Below are positions 18,547 to 28,600 of a stretch of 64,000 nucleotides of DNA, in pieces. Source of the stretch: an uncultured bacterium (GTDB lineage Bacteria > Myxococcota_A > Polyangia > Polyangiales > Houyiibacteriaceae); the NCBI GenBank assembly GCA_938024995.1, contig CALJDU010000015.1, forward strand, positions 1 through 64,000. The letters are read 5' to 3'. The notes beneath the pieces were generated by a model. It saw only the letters and a list, made by a program, of their open reading frames with translations. It was not told where the DNA came from and did not search any database. Each line of letters begins with the position of its first letter. Position 1 is the stretch's first letter. Both the position numbers and the translations under genes were made by a program.

Positions 18547-18768
18547 CTACCCAAGCTCGAAGTGCTTACAGAACAAGATCCCGGCGCTGTGATCCAAGTA
18601 CCGCTTCCTCAAGTGCCGCGCCGTCGGGAATCCGTGGAGGCAGTCGGCTTGCGAGCCCTCCGCGGTACCGTCGCGCGGACCGCGGAAGAGGACGCAGTCT
18701 TCGCAGTTCCAGCGAAGGTTGTGTCGCTTGGCTTCTTCTCGGAAGCGCTCGTCTTGCGGGATCTCCAT
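18547..18768 (-). CDS. Small Cys-containing protein, possible metal binder
   Basis: A 73-residue protein with four cysteines in an ordered layout: RWNCEDC near the middle, ADCLHGFP, and a C-terminal FCKHFELG. The N-terminus (EIPQDERFREEAKRHNL) is polar and helical. The spacing fits a small zinc or iron-sulfur knuckle. The ending CKHFEL is seen in short uncharacterised bacterial proteins. It is isolated between rpiB and the aminopeptidase gene and has no recognised name. Confidence 0.65.
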   Translation of the reverse strand: MEIPQDERFREEAKRHNLRWNCEDCVLFRGPRDGTAEGSQADCLHGFPTARHLRKRYLDHSAGILFCKHFELG

Positions 18769-18844
18769 GCTCTTTGTCGCACCGGCGGGAACGCCGCACT
18801 TCTATCACTCCAAATCAGCGCCTGAGCGCTGAGCGCGCACGCTA

Positions 18845-20173
18845 TCAGAAATGCGTGGGGTCAGTGAGGAACGCGCGCATCGCGCCGACCATCTTGTCGA
18901 CGTCCGCGGCCGCGCAGAGCTCGCGGCAGGAATGCATCGACAGCATCGGGTTACCGACGTCCACCGCGCGAACGCCAAGGCGGGCCGCGGTGATGGGGCC
19001 GATGGTGGTGCCGCACGGGAGGTCGGTGCGCGTGACGAAGTGCTGCGGGACCACGTCGGCGGCGCGGCACCATTCAGAGAAGCGTGCCGAGGTCTCGTCG
19101 TTCGTCGCGTACGACTGGTTGATGTTCTGCTTAATCACGGGGCCCGCGCCGAGCACTGGGCGATGCTTGGGTTCGTGGCGATCGACGTGGTTCGGGTGAA
19201 CCGCGTGCGCCATGTCCGCGGAGACCAAAAACGAGTTGGCCATACAGGTGTAGAAGCTGGTCGCGTTCGTTGAGAACGAGTTCACGATCCGCTCGATGAC
19301 GCCCTGCAGGAACGAGGACTGCGCGCCCTGCGCCGAGCGGCTCCCGCACTCTTCATGATCGTAAAGCGCGATGAGTCGGGTGGCAGGCTGCGGGTCGAGC
19401 GCGCCGAGGAGCGCCTTCACCGCCGAGTGGCTGCTCCCCAAGTTGTCGAGACGCGGCGCGTGGATGATCTCGCGCGAAAGACCCGAGCGCACCGACGGTA
19501 CGGCGTCCGCGGCCGCGAGATCCCAGCTCACGATCTGCGCGCTCAGCACGTCTTCCAGTTCGTCGGCGACCACGTCCCGGAAGTCGAGCTCGCCGCCGGT
19601 CTCGAGACTGAGCATCGGCGCGAGGTGCTTCTGCGCGTTGAGCTTGAGACCGTCCTTGTTGACGCCGCGGTTGAGGTGAATCGCGAGGGAAGGGATCCGC
19701 ATCAGCGGCCGGGCGAAGTTCACCAAGCGCGTCTCGAGGCCCTTGTCTGCGCGAATCACGACGCGGCCGGCAAGGGTGAGGTCGCGATCGAGCCAGGTGT
19801 GCTGAAGGACGCCCCCATACGTCTCCATGCCGATGCGGAAGGCGCCGCCCGCGCGGGTCAGCGCGACGGGCTTCACGCGGAGGTTCGGGGAGTCCGTGTG
19901 GGCGCCGATCATCCGAATGCCGTGTTCGGTTGGGTCTTGTGTGCCGACGACGAAGGCGATGATGGTCCCGCCGCGCACGATGAAGCAGCGATCGCCACCG
20001 CTGACGTCCTCTCCCTTCCGCGGGTCGAGCTCGACGAAGTCGTGCGCCAAGAGCCGGCGCTTGGTCTCTTCGACGGCGTGGAACGCGGTCGGGCTTCGGT
20101 CGATGTAGGTGAGGAGATCGTCGGCCAGGTCAGTCACGACGGCATCGTAATCGGTCGTTCCGGTCGCGACCAT
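18845..20173 (-). CDS. apeB: M18 family aspartyl aminopeptidase
   Basis: A 442-residue M18 metallo-aminopeptidase that removes N-terminal acidic residues from peptides in the cytoplasm. Metal and catalytic motifs are present: GAHTDSPNLRVK, LDNLGSS, DHEECGSRSAQGA, ATNDETSARF and the C-terminal LSMHSCREL. The start at 20173 (MVATGTTDYDAVV) gives the usual family length; the upstream open frame is a shadow. It is divergent from the lipoprotein gene at 20242, with 68 bp between. Confidence 0.93.
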   Translation of the reverse strand: MVATGTTDYDAVVTDLADDLLTYIDRSPTAFHAVEETKRRLLAHDFVELDPRKGEDVSGGDRCFIVRGGTIIAFVVGTQDPTEHGIRMIGAHTDSPNLRVKPVALTRAGGAFRIGMETYGGVLQHTWLDRDLTLAGRVVIRADKGLETRLVNFARPLMRIPSLAIHLNRGVNKDGLKLNAQKHLAPMLSLETGGELDFRDVVADELEDVLSAQIVSWDLAAADAVPSVRSGLSREIIHAPRLDNLGSSHSAVKALLGALDPQPATRLIALYDHEECGSRSAQGAQSSFLQGVIERIVNSFSTNATSFYTCMANSFLVSADMAHAVHPNHVDRHEPKHRPVLGAGPVIKQNINQSYATNDETSARFSEWCRAADVVPQHFVTRTDLPCGTTIGPITAARLGVRAVDVGNPMLSMHSCRELCAAADVDKMVGAMRAFLTDPTHF

Positions 20174-20241
20174 CAGCAAGTCGCGAGCGTCGTTCGCTTT
20201 GGTGGTCTGCGTCGCGCGAGGGTTGTGGCACCATCTTCGCG

Positions 20242-21399
20242 ATGTCGCCGAAGTTGCGTTTGTTCTGGCTCGCTGTGGTCTGCGTCGGTGCGCTCTTGGC
20301 GTCCGGTTGCCCCGAAGAACCGCCGCCGCCCGCCCCGGTCGTGACACCTCCGCCGCGCATCCCGGTCGCCGCTCCGCGCTCGGTCCCCTCGGCGGTCGCG
20401 TTTGATCTGCTTCTCGCGGGGGGCGAGCCGGTCTTGATCTTCGGCTCGCCGACGCAGCTCGGGGGCGGCATTCAGATGCTCAAGCTCACCCGCTTCGGCA
20501 ACGCCGAGGGTCCCGAACAGCGGTTGATCGCGGGCGGGAACGCGCTCGATATTCCTCCTGACGCGGTCGAGATCGCGGCCGCCGAGCGCGGAGGCAAGCT
20601 CGCGGTCGCGTGGCTTGAGCGTGAGCAGACGGTGCTGCGAACCAAGGCGGTCTTGATGGACACGAGCGGGACGCGCGTCGGTCGAGAACGTGACCTGGGG
20701 ACCACCGAGCTGACGCGAACGGGCCGACGCGGAAACGTCGCGGTCGCGATGGATGGGACGGGACGCGCGCTCGTGCTCCACCGAAAGAACCGGGGCCCCT
20801 GCGGCGGAGCGAACGGTGACTCTTGCGCGCTCTTCGGGATGTACGAGCTCGGCGGCCGCGCAGGGGGCAACGCGCGGCGCGGTGTCGCGCTCGCGGTGCC
20901 GAGCCCGTGCACGATGCCGATCACCGGTTTCGCGTTCGCGGGGCGGAGCTTCTACTATGGGCTCTGCGCGCAAGATACGGGGCCGACCACGACGGTCTAC
21001 GCGATTCAGTTTGAGCCTGAATATGCGCAAGCCGTTCCTTCGTTCCCGGGTTGCTCTCCAGTTGGGTTCGCGCCGTCCGGAGACTCGGTGACTTACGTCG
21101 CCGATTGCGGGGAGGCGCGCTCGGGGCGGCGCTTCGAGCACGCGGGAGAGACCCAGATCGACACCGAGCTCTCGGGCGTGCGGTGTGAAGACGGGCGCCC
21201 CGTGCTCGCGGGCGAGTCGGAGCCGCTTCACGGTGCGCGCGATCGCATCGGTCCGCTCCTGCCCACGGATGCCGCGCCCATTGGGTCGCGCGCGCTCTTC
21301 ACGGGGAACGTCGTGTTGATCGCCGCGCCCATCGATCGTGAGGTCTCCTTGCGCCGCTACCAATGCGAGAACGGCCAGTTCCTCCGGACCGACCTGTGA
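20242..21399 (+). CDS. Hypothetical lipoprotein with Pro-rich linker
   Basis: A 385-residue lipoprotein: positively charged start, hydrophobic core, lipobox LLASGC, then a proline-rich stretch (PEEPPPPAPVVTPPP). The rest is a beta-rich repeat-like sequence with alternating short strands and glycine turns, and several Cys in the last half, which may be a beta-propeller. No enzymatic motif is recognisable. Its stop overlaps the GTG start of the following lipoprotein gene (GTGA), so the two products probably act together on the same envelope face. Confidence 0.8.
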   Translation: MSPKLRLFWLAVVCVGALLASGCPEEPPPPAPVVTPPPRIPVAAPRSVPSAVAFDLLLAGGEPVLIFGSPTQLGGGIQMLKLTRFGNAEGPEQRLIAGGNALDIPPDAVEIAAAERGGKLAVAWLEREQTVLRTKAVLMDTSGTRVGRERDLGTTELTRTGRRGNVAVAMDGTGRALVLHRKNRGPCGGANGDSCALFGMYELGGRAGGNARRGVALAVPSPCTMPITGFAFAGRSFYYGLCAQDTGPTTTVYAIQFEPEYAQAVPSFPGCSPVGFAPSGDSVTYVADCGEARSGRRFEHAGETQIDTELSGVRCEDGRPVLAGESEPLHGARDRIGPLLPTDAAPIGSRALFTGNVVLIAAPIDREVSLRRYQCENGQFLRTDL

Positions 21400-23375
21400 C
21401 CCGCGCGCTCGTCTGTCTAGCGCTGATCGCCGCGCTCGGCTGCGGAGACGACGACGACCTCTTTCTTGACGCCGACACCGGAACCGACGCCACTGACGCT
21501 TCGGACGCGCCCGACGGCGACGCGAGCGACACCGATCTCGCGGACACCGAAGAGCCGGAGCCAACATGCACGGTCTCGCTCTACGATCTCGACAGCGAGG
21601 TGCTCGCGAATTGGCCAGAGCGTGAGCTGCTCGTCGAGGACGACTCCACCGACACCGGGGTGCGCGTTACCTATGACGCGGAGCGCTTCCCGATCTTGAA
21701 CGGGCGCCCGAACGGGTACGTGCCGGTGTTCACCGAAGACCTCCCCACGCTCGACGGGTTCGGGATTAACGCGGAGGCCTTCTTTCGCTTTGGTCGCGCG
21801 TTCGACGTGACCCAGATCCCCACGGGCGACGTGACGCGGACCGCCGACGCGGGGATCGGTTTCGTCGTGCTGGGAGAGCCCGGCGCCGCGCCGCGCCTCG
21901 AAGGCGCGCTCGTGACGACGACCGACGAGGGGTCCACGTTGATGCTCGCGCCGATGGCGCCCTTGCCGGAGCAGAGCTTGGTCGCGGCCTATGTGACGCG
22001 CGCGCTGACCGACGCGGGGCGAGGGTGCCTCGAGCCTTCTCCGCGATTGGTGGATCGACTCACCACGCCCGACGCGCTCGACCAGCGCGCGATCGATGCC
22101 CTGATCGCGCTCGACGTGATCGCCGGGAAAGACGAGCTGGTCGCGCTCACGACCTTCCCGACGCAGACCGTCACCCGGGACTCGCTCGCGATCGCGGCGG
22201 ACATCGCGGAGCGGAGCTTCACGCTTGTCGCGTCGACCTGTGAAACGGAGGCGCTCTTCATTCGCTGCGAGGCCTCGTTCGTCGCCAACGACTACCGCGG
22301 GGAGGGCGGCGTGATCGCGCCACGTTCGAGCGCACCTGTAGCGCAGTACACGCTCCCGATCACGGCGTGGTTACCGAAGGAGGGCGCGCCGCCCTACGAC
22401 ACGTTGGTCTGGGGGTCGGGGCTCGGGAGCGGACGCGAACAAGGTCGTCGCCTCGCGAGCTTCGCGGCGCCGGCAGGCATCGCGACCGTCGCGATCGATC
22501 CGTTCTCGCATGGAGACCACCCCGCGATTCCGGAAGGGGAGAGCCGCGAGCTGCTGCCGACGGTGCTGCGCTTCTTTACGATCGGGGACCTCCGCGAGCG
22601 CGCCGTGCGGCCGCTGGTCTTGCGAGACAACTGGCGGCAGGCGGCGTACGACAAGCTCCAGTTTACGAAGCTCTTGATGGGCGGCGTGGACTTCACCGGC
22701 GATGGAATGAACGACGTGCGCCCGGAGACGCTCAGCTATCTCGGCGTCTCCCTCGGCGGCATCATGGGCGTGGAGCTGCTCGCCTTGAGCGAGGACTACG
22801 GTGCGGCTGTTTTGGTGGTCCCGGGTGGACGGGTGTCTTCCATCGTCAGCGACTCAGCGACCATCGGCGCTTTGGTCGAGCTGCTGCGCCCGCGCGGGAC
22901 CAGTGAGGGCGATGTCGCGCGCTTCTTCCCCGTCCTGCAGACGCTGCTCGAGCCAGGTGACGCCGCGAGCTACGGCCCTCACGTGATCGGACAGCGGCTG
23001 CGCGGGGACCGCGCCCCGCACATCATGATGGGTGTTGTGCTCGATGACGACACCGTTCCGAACGTCGCGAACTACACGCTCGGCCGCGCGCTTGGCTTGC
23101 CGATCATGCCGCCGGTCTTGCGCGCCGAGCCAGGCTTTCCGCTTTCCCCCATGCCTCCGTTTTCCAATAACTTGCTGGACGGAACGGTGACGGGCGGGAT
23201 GCTCCAGTTCGACGTGGTGCGCAAAGACGGCGAGGTTCGTGACGCGACCCACGGGAACGTGGGAGACAGCGAAACGGGAGTGTACGCCTGGCTCTCGTTC
23301 CTCTCTTCGTACTTCGAGGGCGGCGACGTGGTGTTTGAGGATCCCTACGCCGCGACCATGCTCGACCACGAGTAG
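21396..23375 (+). CDS. Lipoprotein alpha/beta hydrolase
   Basis: A 659-residue lipoprotein. The lipobox is IAALGC, followed by a strongly acidic linker (GDDDD, then alternating D/T/A). The C-terminal half is an alpha/beta-hydrolase: strand and oxyanion region DTLVWGSGLGSGREQG, an AIDPFSHGDHP segment, nucleophile elbow GVSLGG (Ser452), acidic LDDDTVPN and His in DATHGNVGDSE. The arrangement recalls lipases of the 'bacterial virulence factor lipase' type, with an N-terminal beta domain. The substrate is unknown. It is coupled to the preceding lipoprotein. Confidence 0.82.
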   Translation: MTRALVCLALIAALGCGDDDDLFLDADTGTDATDASDAPDGDASDTDLADTEEPEPTCTVSLYDLDSEVLANWPERELLVEDDSTDTGVRVTYDAERFPILNGRPNGYVPVFTEDLPTLDGFGINAEAFFRFGRAFDVTQIPTGDVTRTADAGIGFVVLGEPGAAPRLEGALVTTTDEGSTLMLAPMAPLPEQSLVAAYVTRALTDAGRGCLEPSPRLVDRLTTPDALDQRAIDALIALDVIAGKDELVALTTFPTQTVTRDSLAIAADIAERSFTLVASTCETEALFIRCEASFVANDYRGEGGVIAPRSSAPVAQYTLPITAWLPKEGAPPYDTLVWGSGLGSGREQGRRLASFAAPAGIATVAIDPFSHGDHPAIPEGESRELLPTVLRFFTIGDLRERAVRPLVLRDNWRQAAYDKLQFTKLLMGGVDFTGDGMNDVRPETLSYLGVSLGGIMGVELLALSEDYGAAVLVVPGGRVSSIVSDSATIGALVELLRPRGTSEGDVARFFPVLQTLLEPGDAASYGPHVIGQRLRGDRAPHIMMGVVLDDDTVPNVANYTLGRALGLPIMPPVLRAEPGFPLSPMPPFSNNLLDGTVTGGMLQFDVVRKDGEVRDATHGNVGDSETGVYAWLSFLSSYFEGGDVVFEDPYAATMLDHE

Positions 23376-23387
23376 TCTCGCCGCCCT

Positions 23388-24305
23388 CTACTTGGCGAGA
23401 GAGCGCACGCCGGCTTGGTGCACCTTGCCGGGGAGGTCGCGTCCACAGACCGCTTCCGCGACCTGACCGGCTTCCCAGAGCTTGGCGAGATCCACGCCAG
23501 TCTCGATGCCCATGCCGTGCAGCGTGTAGACGAGATCTTCCGTCGCGAGGTTTCCTGCGGCCCCGGGCGCGTAGGGACAGCCACCGAGCCCGCCCACGGA
23601 GGCGTCAAAGGTCGTGATGCCCATCTCGAGACCGACCAGAACATTGGCGAGCGCCGTCCCGCGCGTGTCGTGAAGATGGAGCGCGATCTTCTCTTTGGGA
23701 ATGTGCTCAAGAAAGAGCTCCAGGAGCTTCCTCGTTTGCACAGGCGTCCCCACTCCGATCGTGTCCCCGAGCGACACCTGATAGCAGCCTCGATCGAGCA
23801 AGTGCTTCGCGATGCGTAAGCCGGCTTCGGGATCGACGTCGCCTTCGTATGGACATCCCCACAGCGTCGAGACGTAACCGCGTACCCGCAGACCCGCACG
23901 GACGGCGGGTTCGATCACGCCCTCGAACGCGTCGAGCGTCTGCGTGATCGTCTTGTTCACGTTTTTCCGGTTGTGGGTCTCGCTCGCGCTGATGAAGACC
24001 GCGACCTCTTCGACGCCCGCCTGCTGAGCACGGCGGAGGCCGTAGGCGTTGGGGCAGAGCGCGGAGTAGATGATGTCCTCTTCGCGATCCATCATCGTGC
24101 AGACCTGCTCACCATCGCCCATCTGCGGAACCCACTTCGCCGATACAAAGCTCGCGACCTCGATGCGCTTGAGACCCGCAGCCGCCAGCGCTTCGATCAA
24201 GCGGACCTTGGCGTGTGTGGGGACCTGGGCGCCCTCGTTCTGAAGTCCGTCGCGGGGAGAGACTTCGTAAATCGAGACAGCCTGAGGGAGGTTATCGAAC
24301 AACAT
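23388..24305 (-). CDS. mvaB: Hydroxymethylglutaryl-CoA lyase
   Basis: A 305-residue TIM-barrel lyase that cleaves HMG-CoA to acetoacetate and acetyl-CoA in leucine breakdown. N-terminal YEVSPRDGLQNE carries the catalytic Arg-Asp pair, and GGLGGCPYAPGAAGN contains the signature catalytic Cys. The metal site His pair is in ALHLHDTRGTALAN. The rest of the leucine pathway is not in this window. It is convergent with the hydrolase gene, 12 bp apart. Confidence 0.95.
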   Translation of the reverse strand: MLFDNLPQAVSIYEVSPRDGLQNEGAQVPTHAKVRLIEALAAAGLKRIEVASFVSAKWVPQMGDGEQVCTMMDREEDIIYSALCPNAYGLRRAQQAGVEEVAVFISASETHNRKNVNKTITQTLDAFEGVIEPAVRAGLRVRGYVSTLWGCPYEGDVDPEAGLRIAKHLLDRGCYQVSLGDTIGVGTPVQTRKLLELFLEHIPKEKIALHLHDTRGTALANVLVGLEMGITTFDASVGGLGGCPYAPGAAGNLATEDLVYTLHGMGIETGVDLAKLWEAGQVAEAVCGRDLPGKVHQAGVRSLAK

Positions 24306-24487
24306 CGTACTCCGTTTTCACGTGTCGCCCGCGCGAGAGCCAGCGTGAGCGTTTTCTCTGAACAAGAGCCTAGCCCGCCAAGGACCCGTGCGTCCGAGCT
24401 TTGTTCGTGCGTTTTGGGCTCTGGAGCGAACGAGCCGTAAGCGAAAGACGCTTGGCGGCCGCGGGGCGGGCATGGATACTTCGCCGC

Positions 24488-25198
24488 ATGGGAACGCTTG
24501 CAGCTCTTGTGATCGCCACGCCGCTCTTCGGTCTCTCGCTCAGCGTGAGCCCTGACATCACGCCGCCGGACGCGCTCGCGATGCAAACGATCGCCGCGAC
24601 CATGGTGGAAGAGGCGCCCGCCGACGGTGGCCCGGGCGACTCCGCGAGCGAAGCGGGCCCAACCATTCCGCAGCAGATGCGCGAGCGCGGTCGTCTCGCC
24701 AAGCTTCACAAGTGGCTGGGGATCGCGACCTGGGCCTCGATGGGCGTGACCCTCCTGTTGGGTGGCTTCCAGTACCACAACCTCTACGGCTTCTTCGCGG
24801 GACAAGAAGACAACCCATGTGTCAGCGGTGGGGCGATCTTTGGACAAGGCCAATGTACGGGTGTGCCCTGGCCTCACTTGATCAGCTCCATGCTCACGAC
24901 CGTTCTCTACTCGGCGACCTTCGCGCTCTCGTTCCGGATGCCCGATCCGATGAACCTGAGCGAGGGTGACAGCGACTACGCGCGAAACCTTCGGCGCCAC
25001 AAGCGGCTTCGGTGGGTTCACTTCGCTGGCATGATCGTTCAGATGGGTCTCGGCTTCATCGTCGCGAACAGCGAGCGACTGGGCCTCGATCGCGCGAATG
25101 ACTACGGCACGCTCCAGGCGCTCGGCACGGTTCATATGACCGTTGGGCTCGTCACGTACGCGGCGATGACCTGGGCCGGCGCGATTATGGCCTTCTAA
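24488..25198 (+). CDS. Four-helix membrane protein, cytochrome b561-like
   Basis: About 236 residues. It has a cleavable or anchor-like N-terminal hydrophobic segment, a polar linker, then four hydrophobic helices: LGIATWASMGVTLLLGG, MLTTVLYSATFALSF, VHFAGMIVQMGLGFIV and VHMTVGLVTYAAMTWAGAIM. Conserved-looking His residues lie at the ends of helices (LHKWLG, PHLISS, RHKRLRWVHFAG, TVHMT), a layout seen in b561-type heme-binding proteins. A loop with two Cys (DNPCVSGG and GQCTGVP) faces one side. Heme binding is inferred, not shown. A 13-bp GC hairpin lies 80 bp downstream. Confidence 0.75.
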   Translation: MGTLAALVIATPLFGLSLSVSPDITPPDALAMQTIAATMVEEAPADGGPGDSASEAGPTIPQQMRERGRLAKLHKWLGIATWASMGVTLLLGGFQYHNLYGFFAGQEDNPCVSGGAIFGQGQCTGVPWPHLISSMLTTVLYSATFALSFRMPDPMNLSEGDSDYARNLRRHKRLRWVHFAGMIVQMGLGFIVANSERLGLDRANDYGTLQALGTVHMTVGLVTYAAMTWAGAIMAF

Positions 25199-25278
25199 AT
25201 GCTGACGGCTTGTTGACGACTCGTTGTTGACGACCGCGCCTCGCAAGAAAAATCCGCCGAGACCTGGTTCGGCTCCGC

Positions 25279-25308
25279 CGCGCGCTCGACCCGCAGGTCG
25301 AGCGCGCG
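25279..25308 (+). terminator. 13-bp GC hairpin downstream of the membrane-protein gene
   Basis: CGCGCGCTCGACC-CGCA-GGTCGAGCGCGCG: a perfect 13-bp stem with a 4-nt loop, 80 bp after the stop of the four-helix membrane protein. No U-tract follows (GTGCTGATTAAG). It is likely a transcription terminator or an mRNA end. Confidence 0.6.
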
Positions 25309-25504
25309 TGCTGATTAAGACGGCACTTCGCACGAAGTCGTTACCCAAGGGCGACGTATGCTGCGCAAGTGCACATGTGCGACGTCGGGCTCCATGATGC
25401 GGCGGGTGACCGCCCCGACCGACGAACTGACGTTGAGATGAATTGGGTGTTGCGGCGTTGGAAACGTCGCCGCTACCATCGCGGCGTCGGCGCCAAAAGC
25501 GCTG

Positions 25505-25564
25505 TGCGTCGGGCGAGAAGTACGGCGCAGATACATTTGCGTCGGGCGAGAAGTACGACGCAGA
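25505..25564. repeat. Two 27-bp direct repeats, each able to form a short hairpin
   Basis: Copies at 25505-25531 and 25538-25564 differ at one base and have a 33-bp period. In copy 2 the arms TGCGTCG and CGACGCA pair perfectly around an 11-nt loop; copy 1 has one wobble position. They end 36 bp before the start codon of the giant TPR gene. They could be tandem protein-binding sites or leader hairpins. Confidence 0.6.
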
Positions 25565-25600
25565 GGCGGAGCAAAGAATGAGTCAACACCGGGGCCTCCA

Positions 25601-28600
25601 ATGGGCCTGAGCGTCGCGAACTTTTTAGGGCAGCTTGAACAGCACCCTGACGATGACGGTTTGATTCAAGGGCTGCGCGAAGCGCTCGCGAGTGATGACC
25701 CTGAGATCGTTGGCGACAACCCCACGCGCTTGATCGAAGCGGCACGGGTCGGACACGAGCGGCGCGGCGAATGGGTCGCGCTCGCTGCGTTGCTGGACCT
25801 GGAGGCGGAGCAAACGCGCGACGACCCCAAGTTCCGCGCGGCGCTCCTGAAAGAGCTCGGGCGGATCCGCCATGAAGAGCTGCTCGACGACGAGCAAGCG
25901 CTGGTCGCGCTTCGCAAGAGCGTTGAGATCCATGACTCCGAAGAGGTCCGCGACTTCATCAAGCGGGTCGAAGAGAACGAGGCCAACTGGCGAACGCTGG
26001 CCGACCGTTTCATCGAAGAAGCGGACGACGCCGCCGACCCCGCGCTCAAGACCGGCCTCCTGGTGCGCGCCTCCACCTTGGTGTGGCAGTTCCGCCGAAA
26101 GGGACGCGCTCGCGAAACGGACAAGCTGTTCAAGCAAGCGCTCAAGTCAGACCCCTCCTCGACGCGCGCCGCGCGTCTCTACGCGGTCACGCTCAAGGCG
26201 CGCAATCGCTGGAAGGACGTCGCGAAGGTCTACACCGACACCGCGGGCGCGGCGCGGAACCGCGACGAGAAACTGGCGCTCTTCCTTCACGCCGGTCGCG
26301 TCTACGCGCACAAGCTGTCGGAGCCCGCTTCGTCCGCGGTCGCGTTCAAGCGCGTCCTCGACTTCTCCCCGGGTCACGAGGAAGCCCTCCGCTTCTTGGT
26401 CGAGTACTACACCGAGCGTGAAGACTGGGACGACCTGGTCGCGCTCTATGAAGACGCGCTCCGCTCGCGACAGAAGCTCGAGAGCGAGCAAGGGATCCTG
26501 CTCCAGATCGGCATGGTCCACTGGCGCATCCGCAAGGCCCCCGCCGAGGCCGACCCGTACTTCTCACGTCTGCGAAAGATCGACCCCGCGCATCCGGGCG
26601 TCGTGGATTTCTATCGCGAGTACTTGTCGCGCGAGAACGCCGGCGAGGATGGCGAAGCGCGACTCATCACGATTCTCGGTGACGCGCTCCGCGTCGCGCA
26701 GACCTCCAAGCAGAAGCTCGAGCTCGCGACTGAGCTGGCGAACGCCGCCGAAGAGAAGGGCGCGACCGAGCGCGCGATCGACGCATGGAAGGCGGTCCAG
26801 AGGATCGATCCGACCAACGACCGCGCGGCCACCGCGCTCCGGACGCTGTACCGAGATGGTGAGAAGTGGAACGCATTGGTCGAGGTGATGCGCGCCGAGA
26901 TCGACGCGCTCCCGGACGAGGAGTCGGATCGTCGGGTGCAGCTCCTGCGTGAGCTCGTGCCGATCTACCGCGAGCACCTTCAGCTCGATGTGATGGTGAT
27001 CAACACCTACAACGCGATCCTCAGCGAGCGCTCGACGGATGAAGAGGCGCTGGCGGAGCTCGCGCGAACCTACGAGTCGATGGGTCGCTGGAACGACCTG
27101 ATCCAGGTTCACACCAAGCAAGCCGAGGCGACCGAGGACGTCGCGACGAAGGTCGACCTGCACATGAAGGTCGCCCGTCTCTGGGTGGATCGCTTCGCGA
27201 ACTACAACCAAGCGACACGACCGCTTGAGAAAATCGTCGAGCTCAACCCAGAGCACCGCGATGCGCTCACTCAGCTCAAAGAGATCTACACGAAGAAGCG
27301 CGCTTGGCAGTCGCTCTACGAGGTCGTCCGCAAGGAGTCAGAGCTCGCGAGCGATCCGACCGCGCGACTCGCGATGCGGGTCGAGCTCGCGACCTTGGCC
27401 GGGGAACGCCTCCACCGGCACACTGACGCGATCGCGCTCTGGCGCGGCGTCATTGATGAAGCGCCCGAGACCGAAGGCGCGCTTCAGAAGCTCGAGAAGC
27501 TCGCCGACCGCGAGAAGGACTGGGCGACCCTGGCGCACGCGTTGGAGATGAAGGCGGCCGGTTCCGTCAACATCAAGGAGCAGACCAAGACGCTCCAGAA
27601 GCTCGGAACGATCTACGGCGAGCACCTCGACGATCCCGTCAAGGCGGCGAGCGCGTGGAAGCGGATCCTCGAGCTCGACCCGAAGAACGGTCGCGCGCTC
27701 CGTACGCTCCGAGAGTCGTTCCTGGCCGCGAAGGACTGGGAAGGCTTGCATGAGCTCTACGCCGACGCGGGGGACTGGGAAGGCCTGGTCGACGTACTCG
27801 GCAGCGCCGCGGAACGGAGCGACGACAACGATCTCAAGATTGAGCTCTCGCTTCGCGCGGCGCGAATCTATGAAGAGCAGCTGGAGGCGCCTCATCGCGC
27901 GTTCCGAAACTACGAACGTGTCCTCGGGGTCGACGCCAACCATCCCGTCGCGGCGGAGCGGCTCATTCCGATCTACGAGCGAGACGAGAAGTGGAGCCGA
28001 CTGGTTCCGCTCCTGGTCGTTCAGCTTGACGGTCTCCCCGATGACGCCAGCGATGACGAGCGCATCGCGCTCATCACGCGCATTCGAGATCTCTCGGGTT
28101 CGCGTCTTCGAGACGACGCGGCCGCCTACAAGTGGGCGGCGCGTGGTTTCGAAGTTCGCCCGACAGATCCTGAGGTCGTCACCGCGCTTGAAGCGTGTGC
28201 CGACGCGGCCTCGCGCCACGCACAGGTGGTGGGTCTTTACCGCGCGCGAATCGATCACGAGGACGCTTCCGGTGATGAACGTCTGGCGCTTCGACGTCGG
28301 GTCGCGGAGCTCTCCAGCGAGCGGCTCGGCAAGACCGAAGACGCGATCGCGGAGCTGCAGCGCATCCTGGAAGAGACGCCGGGGGACCGCGGGTCCGTCG
28401 AGGTCCTCGACCGGATCTACCGGGCAGAGGCGCGACAGGATGACCTTCGCGATTTGTTCAACCACCGGCTTGAGCACGCGGATGAGGAAGACGAGAAGCT
28501 AGAGCTCCTGCGGGAGGTCGCGGCGCTCGAAGAGGACGTTCTTGGGGACGGGTCAGCAGCGTGTGCGCGCCACCGCGCGATCCTCGATATCAACGCGAGC

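Larger units (their letters stand above)
25199..25600. other. 400-bp intergenic region upstream of the giant TPR gene
   Basis: This non-coding stretch contains several sequence symmetries. They include an 11-bp direct repeat TTGTTGACGAC (25210-25220 and 25224-25234), a 13-bp hairpin at 25279-25308, and an inverted repeat ACTTCG-CA-CGAAGT at 25325-25338. There is also a 10-bp palindrome GCACATGTGC at 25371-25380, and two copies of a 27-bp element at 25505 and 25538. No convincing ORF is present. The density of repeats suggests regulation of the 11-kb gene that follows. Confidence 0.6.

Noticed and set aside
25505..25564. CRISPR remnant
   Set aside because: Only two copies with a 6-bp gap and internal pairing; more like a regulatory element.
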